Shown here: positions 11,896-22,316 of the stretch, in pieces
Position numbering within the stretch: the first letter of the stretch is position 1
Layout: the number at the start of each line of letters is the position of its first letter
Origin: Delphinapterus leucas
Lineage: Eukaryota; Chordata; Mammalia; Artiodactyla; Monodontidae
Reading direction: 5' to 3'
Assembly (NCBI RefSeq): GCF_002288925.2
Contig: NW_022098067.1
Location: forward strand, 2,779,926-2,843,925
Length of the DNA: 64,000 nt
The notes under the pieces: generated by a model
Database searches by the model: none
What the model was told of the DNA's origin: nothing
The model's input: only the letters and a program-made list of their open reading frames with translations
Program-made: the position numbers and the translations under genes

Positions 11896-12439
11896 ACAAA
11901 TACAAGAGAGGGAAGGACATTATATATACACAGAGAAACATAAAAGTTGAAAACACAGAAATCAGAGTGACATAGATGGAGAAAATGACAGAGGTGAGGA
12001 GGAAAACCTATTTCCTTTTAAACAGAGAATGCTTGTTATAGAGCAAGGTAAAAAGAAAATTATCTAAGTAAATTGTTTTCTTTACAAAGGACTTATCACT
12101 AACTGATATTTTCTGTTGTTTATGTATTTCCTGTCTTTTTCTACTACAAAATGAGTCTCCTGGAAAGAATGACCTTTTCCATCTTCTTTGTTTTCTATGT
12201 CCACATCACCTAAAATAATGGTTTTGGTCTAGAGGGTAATCAGTATATATTGTAAAATATGAATGTTTTATAGAGTGAAAGGGAGAATAAATGTCAAACA
12301 TATTTGTGAATAAAAATAGTTTTGAAAAATATCTGATAAAGTAGGGCAATTAATTTAAAATACAAAATTAAACATGATGATAAATGTAGGAAAGATAAAT
12401 ATGAATTATTGAATTTAATCATAATACATTCTCCTATTT
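11896..12439. other. AT-rich single-copy sequence, no gene seen
   Basis: No repeat or exon recognised. Confidence 0.45.
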
Positions 12440-12530
12440 ATTTTGATTCATTAAATACATATTTATAGAGTACATAATAAATGTCAGGCATCTAGGGAGG
12501 CAAAACAAGAATAAGATATTGTTCTTGTCA
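12440..12530 (-). mobile_element. L2-like 3' end fragment
   Basis: The block TTCATTAAATACATATTTAT followed by AAATGTCAGGCATCTAGGG resembles the reverse-oriented 3' terminus of LINE2. It is short and diverged. Confidence 0.5.
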
Positions 12531-12696
12531 AATATTTGTTACTGACTACTTGGGGAATACCAACATGTGGTATCATTGCTTTTACAAAATTAAAATATGC
12601 ATATGTGGGGAGGCCATGCATGTGATCAATTGACCCACTGCTAGGTGAACAAATTTGGCAACAGCTTTTGTGTAAAATAAAAGTCCTGTACTATTT

Positions 12697-12919
12697 TAGT
12701 CTCATTTTTTTTTTTCTTGTGGTATGCGGGCCTCTCACTACTGTGGCCTCTCCCGCTGTGGAGCACAGGCTCCGGACGCACAGGCCCAGCGGCCATGGCT
12801 CATGGGACCAGCCGCTCCACGGCATGTGGGATCCTCCCGGACTGGGGCACGAACCCGTGCTCCCTGCATCAGCAGGTGGACTCCCAACAACTGCGCCACC
12901 AGGGAAGCCCTAGTCTCAT
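12697..12919 (-). mobile_element. CHR SINE (short class) with target-site duplication
   Basis: Complete short CHR element (about 12,706-12,910) in reverse orientation: poly-T, then CTTGTGGTATGCGGGCCTCT, ending at CACCAGGGAAGCCC. It is flanked by TAGTCTCAT at 12,697-12,705 and 12,911-12,919, a 9-bp target-site duplication that marks L1-mediated retrotransposition. Open frames of up to 81 codons through this SINE are artefacts of its sequence and recur in other copies. Confidence 0.95.
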
Positions 12920-12964
12920 AAATTTAATCAGTGCTAGGACAATTCAATAATATCTTAGGCTCTA

Positions 12965-13095
12965 TTAATCTTAATTCACTCAAAAATATGTACTGTGACC
13001 CTACTAAATATTATACACTGTTTTCAGTGAGAATAGCACAAGTTATAGAATCCTGGCTTTATAAAACTTACATTCTAGTAGGAAGAAGACAGTTA
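12965..13095 (-). mobile_element. L2-like 3' end fragment
   Basis: Matches in outline the reverse-oriented LINE2 3' end: TTCACTCAAAAATATGTACT, CTAAATATTATACACTG and ACATTCTAGTAGGAAGAAGA. It lies just beyond the CHR SINE. Confidence 0.6.
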
Positions 13096-13680
13096 ATAAG
13101 TTCATGGAATCTTCAATTTTAATAAAATATATATTTCCTTGTTCTGTGAAAAGGGCCTAGAAGCCATAATACTCTAGTAACAATGATTACTTCTGGTGTG
13201 CAGATATAATTTCTAAATATTATTTTTTACTAAAAGGGATGAGGGATCCTTGGAAAAATATTGAATAGTTGATTCCAGGTCATAGGCAGGAAATGTACAA
13301 AATGAATGTAGGATGTCTACTTGAACCAGAAATCAAGGAATCTCTCATGGGGTCATGCTAAAGAGACATAGGGAGCCAACTCCCACTTGCCAAACACGGA
13401 GCAATTTTTCCTTCACAAATAATGTCTTCAAATGATTAAAAAATATATGATAAAAAAAACATATGATGTATTTAAAAAAACAGTGTGCATCAATTTTTTT
13501 ATGGAGTAGGAGAAACAAAAACTCTTCACTTAAAGTTCAAATTGCTAGAATAGTTGTTAATTATTCTGAAATTTGATAATTAAAGAGAAATAATTAACCT
13601 TTTATGTTCTTTTTCCATATGAATTGTATTTTAGGATAACCAAGTTATGCCTAGTACACAAGGGGAAATTCATACTAAGA
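13096..13680. other. AT-rich single-copy sequence, no gene seen
   Basis: Poly-A-rich around 13,438-13,485. No exon recognised. Confidence 0.45.
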
Positions 13681-13783
13681 ATAATTCCGAGAGAGGTGGC
13701 ATCAAGATGGAGGAGTAGGAGAATGCTGAGTTCACCTCCCTCCACGAATACATAAAAACTACAACTACATATAGAGAAACTAA

Positions 13784-14269
13784 TGAAATAAAATTATCTT
13801 TAAAGCAACAGAAGAAAATTTTTAAACATAGAATTGTCTCTCTGCCCATTTGAGCAACTACTCCCTCGCCTTTAGTGTGCACCGTGCATCTTCATTATAT
13901 ACTAACTAAATCCCCGTAGAAGACATAGGAATGCCTACTCATCAAAAAAAAAGAAAAGAAAAAAAAAAGTAATTAATTTCCTTCTGGGGCCAGTAAGGTA
14001 ACTCCTTAGGAGATAACATTTCTTTCTCAATTCTGTAGGAATCATGATAACCCACTACTTACCTTATTAGATTATATAAACTAAATATGTTACTTTGATA
14101 TATAATCCTTTGTCTCAAAAACTTATATAACTGTGCCTTGACCTCCAACAGGTGGAACAATCCTCAGAGCTTTCTGAAAGACTGTCTTCCAGGTTATGAT
14201 CCTCATGTTGGCTTGAATAAAATTCTCCATTTCTTTCTTTGATTGACTATTTCTTAATTTTTATTGACA
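13784..14269 (+). repeat. Probable solo LTR of an endogenous retrovirus
   Basis: About 486 bp bounded by TG and CA that interrupts the L1 5' UTR. The right part has LTR architecture: a polyadenylation signal in GGCTTGAATAAAATTCTCCA, a T-rich tract, and the end TTTTTATTGACA. L1 sequence resumes immediately after it. No gag, pol or env sequence is present, so it appears to be a solitary LTR left by recombination between two LTRs. A clean target-site duplication is not visible; AACTA and AACTG are the nearest match. Confidence 0.55.
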
Positions 14270-15464
14270 CAACTGTCACTGAAAATGACCTGATGGCTAG
14301 CAGAACAGCTTTTCTACAACCAAGGCTGTACAGACAGAACCACATGGTGTCTGTAGGAGGGGAGGAGAAGCCATCTAGTTGGGACCTATGTCCCTAGCAG
14401 GTGACCCAGAAGAAGAGGGGGATATCACAGGCTTGGGGATCCTCTCTGTGGAGTGAAGAGTTTGAGCCACATATGATGCACCTGAGTTCTGGAGTCTGAC
14501 ACTGGGAAGACAAGCCCCCTTAGCTGGTTTGAAACCCAGTGGGGCTTACTGGAGGATTGTAAGTAACCAAGACTCTGCTCTTGAAGCAGCAGACTGAAAA
14601 CCACCTGGTGCTCTGGCTGGCTTTCCAGGACCACTCCAGAACACACTCCAGACTGCAACAAGCTTCTGCTCCAGTCCCTCCTGCTCAGGCACTGCTCCCT
14701 GCTGATTTGGTGGCTGTCATTGCCAATGAAAGTATGCAAACTTGGAGGGAACAGAGCTAGCTCAGGCCCCAGCCCTGTCTCTGACCAGGGCAGAGGCAGC
14801 CATTTTCAGCACATGCTTTAGTGCACACACACAGGAGGAAGTGAAACCAGCTTCAGGCAAAAGATGCCATTGCTGACTTACAAGTTCATGCACAAACTTG
14901 GGAGGGGGTGGAAGAAGCTCCATTGAAGAGATTACCATTGCAGGCACACATGTCCATGTGCACATGTGGGAAATGACAGAACCAACCAGCTCAGTAGTTT
15001 GGATCCAGATCTCTGACCCCAACCTAGCCTCTATCCAAGGTGTATATACCAGGGAAACAGTGAAACAAGCTCAGAAGTGCAGCCCCAAGCCTGCAGGCCT
15101 GGTCATGGCCTGAACCAAGGCAGAAATTGCCATCACACCCTGAGGAAACCCAACTCCTTCAGAGGTCCTCCTCTAGCACCTTGGGACCCATCTCCATGCC
15201 CCAGTAAACCAGTGAGCATAGGAGAAGCCCTGGCTTGCACCTGGCTCTATCCACAGCTCTTCCAGATCCTACCAGCCATCCACCAAGGATGTTGCTAGCA
15301 CAACACAGGGAAAGATGCAGCCTATGCTCACTTCAGATTCAGCTATACCACCAAACCATGAGGCACACATATACTGCATAGGGACCCTCCAACACAAAGA
15401 AAAACCTTCAAGACTGGAATAAGTAACTGTTTCACCTAATTTCATAGAGACAGAGAAAGTTAAA

Positions 15465-16368
15465 ATGAGAAGACAGAGGAATATGTTTCAAAAGAAAGAG
15501 CATGAAAAAAACCCTAAAGATACAGAGATAAATAATTTACCTGATAAAGAGTTAAAAGCAGTAGTAATAAGAAAGCTAATGCTAACTGAATTAGGGAAAA
15601 GAATAGACAAGCACAGTGAAAACTTAAGAAAGAACTAGAAAATATATAAAAGAACCGGTAAGAGCTGAAGAACACAATAACTAAAATGAAAAATAAAATA
15701 GAAGAAAATAACAGCAGCTTCGATGATACAGATGAACTCATAAGAGATCTGGAAGATAAAATAATGGCAGCCACCCAATAAAAATTTCAAAAAGAAAAGG
15801 AAATTTTTAAAAAAGATAAAAGTTTATGAGACCATTGGGATAACATCAAGTATACTAACATTCACATTATAGCAGTCCCAGAAGGAGAAGAGAGAGAGAA
15901 GGGGGTTGAAAATGTATTTGATAAAATTATGGCTGAAAATTTCCTGAACCTGAAGAATGAAACCACTATACAGGTACAGGAAGCACAGAGAATTCCATAC
16001 AAGATGAACCAAAGGAGACCAACATCAAGATATATAATAATTAAAAAGACAAAAGTAAAAGTTAAAGAGAGAAATTTTATAGACAGCAAGAAAGAATAAC
16101 ATGCAAGTGAACCTCTATAAGGCTATAAGATGATTTTTCAACAGAAGCTTTGCAGGCCAGAAGGGAGTCACATGATATATTTAAAGTTCTGAAAGGAAAA
16201 AAAAAAAAAATCTGCAGCCTAGGATACACTACCGAGATAGGTTATCATTCAAATTTGAAGGAAAGATAAAGAGTTTCTTAGAAAAGGAAAAAAATAATGG
16301 AGTTCATCAATACTAAACCAATTGTACAAGAAATGTTAAAGAATCTTCTTCATGTGAAAAAGAAATAG
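15465..16368 (+). pseudogene. L1 ORF1 remnant (copy A)
   Basis: Starts at an ATGAGAAGACAGAGG sequence, the same start as ORF1 of the other L1s here. The frame encodes the RNA-binding nucleic-acid chaperone of L1, but several stops and frameshifts interrupt it. The middle (GAAGATAAAATAATGGCAGC, then ACATCAAGTATACTAACATT) corresponds to the end of the coiled coil and start of the RNA-recognition domain. It ends near GAATCTTCTTCATGTG. Confidence 0.75.
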
Positions 16369-16590
16369 TTACAATGATAAATAAGAAAATATAGGAATGG
16401 AAAAACCTCACTGGTAAAGGCAAATATATAGTAAAAGCAGGGGATCAACTAGCTAATTAAGCTACTACTAAAGAAAAAAATTGTAAAAATCAACAATAAC
16501 TACAAAAAACAGTTAAGGGATAGATATGAAAAAGGAAAATATGACATCAAAAATACAAAATGCAGTGGGGGAGTAAAAATGTAGATTTTA

Positions 16591-16819
16591 AAAATGTGTA
16601 CAGGGCTTCCCTGGTGGCGCAGTGGTTGAGAGTCTGCCTGCCGATGCAGGGGACACGGGTTCGTGCCCCGGTCCGGGAAGATCCCACATGCCGTGGAGCG
16701 GCTGGGCCCGTGAGCCATGGCCGCTGAGCCTGCGTGTCTGGAGCCTGTGCTCCACAATGGGAGAGGCCACAACAGTGAGAGGCCCGCATACCGCAAAAAA
16801 AAAAAAAAAAATGTGTACA
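16591..16819 (+). mobile_element. CHR SINE (short class) with target-site duplication
   Basis: Forward element at 16,603-16,810, from GGCTTCCCTGGTGGCGCAGT to ACCGC plus a poly-A tail. Target-site duplication ATGTGTACA occurs at 16,594-16,602 and 16,811-16,819. It interrupts the old L1 between ORF1 and ORF2, so it is younger than that L1. Confidence 0.95.
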
Positions 16820-19269
16820 AAATTAAATAACTCCCAGTTTAAAACAAGTAGAGTTACAAATCAACATTTATGAACACAGTGTAACCACAAATTAAAAATC
16901 TACAATATATATACAAAAATTCGGATATAGTAACACAAACATAATACGAAAGAAAATCATCAAACCACAAGGGAATGCACTAAAAGAAGAAGAGAAATGC
17001 AGAAAAGAACTACATAAACAATCAGAAAACAACTAACAAAATTTCAATAACTACATACCTATTAAAATCTACTTTAAAATGTCATGGAATAAATGCTCCA
17101 AACAAAAGACACAGGGTGGCTGACAAGATAAAAGAAACAAACAAACAAAAACACTTCTATATACTGCCTACAAAACACTCACTTAAGAGCAAGAGACACA
17201 CAGAGACTGAAAGTGAGGGAAGACGTTGAGATCAACTTCCTCCCCAAAAATACATGTACATGTGGAAAACTCCTACAAAACACCTACTGAAAGCTGACAG
17301 AAGACTTCAGACTTCCCAAAAGGCAAGAAACTCCCCACGTACCTGGGTAGGTCAAAAGAAAAAAGGAAAAACAGAGACAAAAGAATAGAGACTGGATCTG
17401 CACCAGTGGGAGGGAGCTGTGAAGGAGGAAAGGTTTCCACACACTAGGAAGGCCATTTGTGGGAAGATACTGCTGGTGGCAGAAGGAGGGAGCTTCAGAG
17501 CCACAGAGGAGAGCACAGCAACAGGGGTGCAGAGGGCAAAGGGGAGAGATTCCTGCACAGAGCATCAGTGCTGACCAGCACTCACCAGCCTGAGAGGTTT
17601 GTCTGCTCACCTGTTGAGGTGGATGGGGCTGGAAGCTGAGGCTCATGCTTTGGAGGTCAGATCTCAGGGAGAGGACTGGGGTTGGCTGCATGAACACAGC
17701 CTGAAAAGAGCTAGCTTTCCACAGTGAGCCAGGAGGGAGTCCGGGAAAAAGTCTGGAACTGCCTAAGAGACAAGGGAACATAGTTTCGGGGTGCATGAGG
17801 AAAGGGGATTCAGGGCACCACCTAAATGAGCTCCAGAGAAAGGAGTGAGCCACAGCTACAAGCGTGGACATCAGAGATGGGCAAGAGATGCTAAGGCTGC
17901 TGCTGCAGCCACGAATAAGTCTGTGTGCAAGCACAGGTCACTATCCACACCTCCCCTTAAAGGAGCCTGTGCAGCCTGCCACTGCCAGGGTCCCATGATA
18001 CAGGGACAACTTCCCCGGTAGAACACGTGGTGCGTCTCAGGCTGTTGCAACATCATGCTGGCCTCGGCCACCGCAGGCTTTCGCCACATTCCATACCCTT
18101 CCCTCCCTCCAGCCTGAGTGAGCCAGAGCCCCCTAATCAGCTACTATTTTAACCCCATCCTGTCTGGGCGAAGAAGATATGCCCTCAGGCGAACTACACA
18201 CAGAAGCAGCACCAAATCCAAAGCTGAACCCCAGGAGCTCTGCAAACAAAGAAGAGAAAGGGAAATTTCTCCCAGCAGCCTCACCAGCAGTGGATTAAAT
18301 CTCTAAAATCAACTTGATGTAGCCTGCATCTGTGGAATACCTGAATAGACAACTAATCATGCCAATATTGAGACGGTGGACTTTGGGAACAACTGTAGAA
18401 TTGGGGTTTGCTTTCTGCTTCTAATTTGTTACTAGTTTTATGTTTATTTTAATTTAGTATTTAGAGCTTATTACCATTGGTAGATTTGTTTATTCATTGG
18501 GTTGCTCTCTTCCTTTTATATATGTATATATTTTTTCCTTTTTCACTTTTTGTGTGTATGTTTCATTGTGTGATTTTTGTGTGTATAGCTTTCCTTTTGC
18601 CATTTGTCTTAGAGTTATGTCTGTCCTTTCTTTTTTTTTTTTTTTTAGTATACATTTTAGCACTTGTATAATGCAAGGATATTTTGTTTTGGTTTCTGTT
18701 TGGTTGCTTTCTTCTTTCTTTCTTTTTTTAAAATACTTTTAATATTTTTTAATTTTAATAATATTTTTATTTTAATAAATTTATCTCATTTTATTTTTTT
18801 CTTTCTTTCCTTTTTTTCTCCCTTTTCTTCTGACCCAAGTGCCTGACAGGGTCTTGGTGCTCTGGCCAGGTGTGAGGCCTGAGCCTCTGAGGTGGAAGAG
18901 CCTAGTTCAGGATATTGATCCACCAGGGACCTCCCAGCTCCACTCAACAACAGCCAAACTACATTGTTGGACACCCTAGGCCTAACAACTAACAAGACAG
19001 GAACACAAAACCACCCATTAGCAGAGAGGTTGCCTAAAGTCATAATAAGCTCACAGACACCCGAAAACACACAACCGGATGTGGTCTTGCCCACCAGAAA
19101 GACAAGATCCAGGCTTATCCACCAGAACACAGGAACCAGTCCCCTCCACTGGGAAGCCAACACAACCCACTGAACCAACCTTAGCCACTGGGGGCAGACA
19201 CAAAAACAACGGGAACTGTGAACCTGCAGACTGCAAAAAGGAGACCCCAAACACAGTAAGTTAAGCAAA

Positions 19270-19714
19270 ATGAGAAGACATAGAAACACACAGCAGATGA
19301 AAGAGCAAGGCGAAAACAAACCAGACCAAAAAAAGAAGAGGAAATAGGCACTCTATCTGAAAAAAAATTCAGAGTAATGAGAGTAAAGATGATCTGAAAT
19401 CTTGGAACTAGAATGGAGAAAATATAAGAAAGATTTAACAAGGACCTAGAAGAACTAACGAGCAAACAAACAATGAAGATGAACACAATAAATGAAATTA
19501 AAAATTCTCTAGAAGGAATCAACAGCAGAATAACTGAGGCAGAAGAACGGATAAGTGACCTGGGAGATAAAATAATGGAAATCACTACCACAGAGCAGAA
19601 TAAGGAAAAAAGAATGAAAAGAATTGAGGACAGTCTCAGAGACCCCTGGGACAACATTAAATGCACAAACATTCGAATTTTAGGGGTTCCAGAAGAAGAG
19701 AAAAAAAGAAAGAG
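19270..19714 (+). pseudogene. Truncated L1 ORF1 (copy 1)
   Basis: Starts at ATGAGAAGACATAGA and encodes the N-terminal and coiled-coil part of the ORF1 RNA-binding protein. The later part includes an in-frame NSRITEAEERISDLGDKIME segment (near 19,520-19,580) and NIRILGVPEEE (near 19,668-19,700), the start of the RRM-like domain. An upstream frameshift and stop are present. It ends at the deletion junction at 19,715-19,718, so the RNA-binding and C-terminal domains are lost. Confidence 0.85.
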
Positions 19715-19718
19715 ACTG

Positions 19719-22316
19719 CTGAAATACAAAGGATCATGAGAGATTACTATAAGCAAGTATATGTCAATAAAACGCACAAGGTGGAAGAAATGGACAAATT
19801 CTTAGAAAAACACAATCTTCTGAGACTGAACCAGGAAGAAATAGAAAATATGAACAGACAAATCACAAGCACTGAAATTGAAACTGTGATTAAAAATCTT
19901 CCAATGAACAAAAGCCCAGGAACAGATGGCTTCACAGATGAATTCTATCAAACATTTAGAGAAGAGCTAAAACCTATCCTTCTCAAACTCTTCCAAAATA
20001 TAGCAGAGGGAGGAACACTCCCAAACTCATTCTACAAGACCACCATCACCCTGATACCAAAACCAGACAAGGATGTCACAAAAAAAATAAAACTACAGGC
20101 CAATATCCCTGATGAACATAGATACAAAACTCCTCAACAAAATACTAGCAAACAGAATCCAACAGCACATTAAAAGGATCATACACCATGATCAAGTGGG
20201 GTTTATTCCAGGAATGCAAGGATTCTTCAATATATGCAAATCAATCAATGTGATACGCCATATTAACAAACTGAAGGAGAAAAATCATATGGTCATCTCA
20301 ATAGATGCAGAAAAAGCTTTTGACAGTATTCAACACCCATTTATAATAAGAACCCTGCAGAAAATATGCATAGAGAGAACTTTCTTCAACATAATAAAGG
20401 CCATATATGACAAACCCACAGCCAACATCATCCTCAATGGTGAAAAACTGAAAGCATTTCCACTAAGATCAGGAACAAGACAAGGTTGCCCACTCTCACC
20501 ACTCTTATTCAACATAGTTTTGGAAGTTTAAGCCATAGCAATCAGAGAAGAAAAGGAAATAAAAGGAATCCAAATTGGAAAAGAAGAAGTAAAGCTGTCA
20601 CTGTTTGCAGATGACATGATATTATACATAGAGAATACTAAAGATGCTACCAGAAAACTACTAGAGCTAATCAATGAATCTGGTAAAGTAGCAGGATACA
20701 TTAATGCACAGAAATCTTTGGCATTCCTTTACACTAAAGTTGAAAACTCTGAAAGTGAAATCAAGAAAACACTCCTGTTTACCATTGCAACAAAGAGAAT
20801 AAAATGTCTAGGAATAAACCTACTTAAGGAACCAAAAGACCTGTATGCAGAAAATTTTAAGACATTAATGAAAGAAATTAAAGATGATACAAATAGAAGG
20901 AGAGATATATCATGTTCTTAGATTGGAAGAATCAACATTGTGAAAATGACTCTACTACCCAAAGCAATCTACAGATTCAGTACAATCCCTAACAAATTAC
21001 CACTGGCATTTTTCACAGAAATAGAACAAAAAATTTTACAATTTGTATGGAAACACAAAAGACCCTGAATAGCCAAAGCAATCTTGAGAACGAAAAGCGG
21101 AGGTGGAGGAATCAGGCTCCCTGACTTCAGACTATACTAGAAATCTGCAGTAATCAAGAAAGTATGGTACTGGCACAAAAACAGAAAGATAGATCAATGG
21201 AACAGGATAGAAAGCCCAGAGATAAACCCATGCACATATGGTCACCTTATCTTTGATAAAGGAGGCAGGAATGTACAGTGGAGAAAGGACAGCCTCTTCA
21301 ATAAGTGGTGCTGGGAAAACTGAACAGGTACATATAAAAGTATAAGATTAGATCACTCCCTAACACCATACACAAAAATAAGCTCAAAATTGATTAAAGA
21401 CCTAAATGTAAGGCCAGAAACTATCAAACTCTTAGAGGAAAACATAGGCAGAACACTATGACATAAATCACAGCAAGATCCTTTTTGACCCACCTCCTAG
21501 AGAAATGGAAATAAAAACAAAAATAAACAAATGGAACCTAATTAAACTTAACGACTTTTGCACAGCAAAGGAAACCATAAATAAGACCAAAAGACAACCC
21601 TCAGAATGGGAGAAAGTATTTGCAAATGAAGCAACTGACAAAGGATTAAACTCCAAAATTTACAAGCAGCTCATGCAGCTCAATAACAACAACAACAAAA
21701 AAAACACCCAATCCAAAAATGGGCAGAAGACCTAAATAGACATTTCTCCAAAGAAGATATACAGACTGGCAACAAACACATGAAAGAATGCTCAACATCA
21801 TTAATCATTAGAGAAATGCAGATCAAAACTACAGTGAGATATCATCTCACACCAGTCAGAATGGCCATCATCAAAAAATGTAGAAACAATAAATGCTGGA
21901 GAGGGTGTGAAGAAAAGGGAACACTCTTGCACTGCTTGTGGGAATGTGAATTGATACAGCCACTATGGGAACAGTATGGAGATTCCTTAAAAAACTACAA
22001 ATATGACCCAGCAACACCACTACTGGGCATATACCCTGAGAAAACCATAATTCAAAAAGTGTCATGTGCCTAAATGTTCATTGTAGATCTATTTACAATA
22101 GCCAGGTGATGGAAACAACCTAAGTGTCCATCATTGGATGAATGGATAAAGAAGATGTGGCACATATATACAATGGAATATTACTCAGCTATAAAAAGAA
22201 ACAAAATTGAGCTATTTGTAATGAGGTGGATGGACTTAGCATCTGTCATACAGAGTGAAGTAAGTCAGAAAGAGAAAGACAAATACCATATGCTAACACA
22301 TATATATGGAATTTAA
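19719..22316 (+). pseudogene. L1 ORF2 remnant, endonuclease deleted (copy 1)
   Basis: Starts directly in the region before the reverse transcriptase (AEIQRIMRDYYKQ) because the endonuclease is deleted. RT motifs seen: [13 protein letters not shown] (motif A) near 20,305-20,340, [19 protein letters not shown] (motif B) near 20,472-20,528 and LFADDMIL (motif C, catalytic DD) near 20,602-20,625. A stop follows LEV at about 20,530 and a frameshift lies near 20,100. The C-terminal cysteine-containing region ([15 protein letters not shown]) and end SQKEKDKYHMLTHIYGI are recognisable. Confidence 0.9.

Larger units (their letters stand above)
13681..17219 (+). mobile_element. Old L1 (copy A): 5' UTR, ORF1, start of ORF2
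   Basis: Starts with the L1 5' UTR signature (GGCATCAAGATGGAGGAGTA, then ACAACTACATATAGAGAAAC). It continues after an LTR insertion as GAAAATGACCTGATGGCTAG and runs through a degraded ORF1 and the inter-ORF spacer. It stops inside the ORF2 endonuclease region (TATACTGCCTACAAAACACT). A solo LTR (13,784-14,269) and a CHR SINE (16,603-16,810) are inserted in it. It abuts the younger L1 at 17,220 and does not resume beyond that element. Confidence 0.85.

Noticed and set aside
12668..12950. Three overlapping plus-strand open frames of 65-81 codons
   Set aside because: They read through a CHR SINE; the same peptides recur at 16,500-16,873, 43,729-44,102 and 49,175-49,559.
17284..17934. 216-codon minus-strand open frame
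   Set aside because: Antisense of an L1 5' UTR; a related frame occurs at the equivalent place in copy 2 (26,711-27,037). No independent gene evidence.
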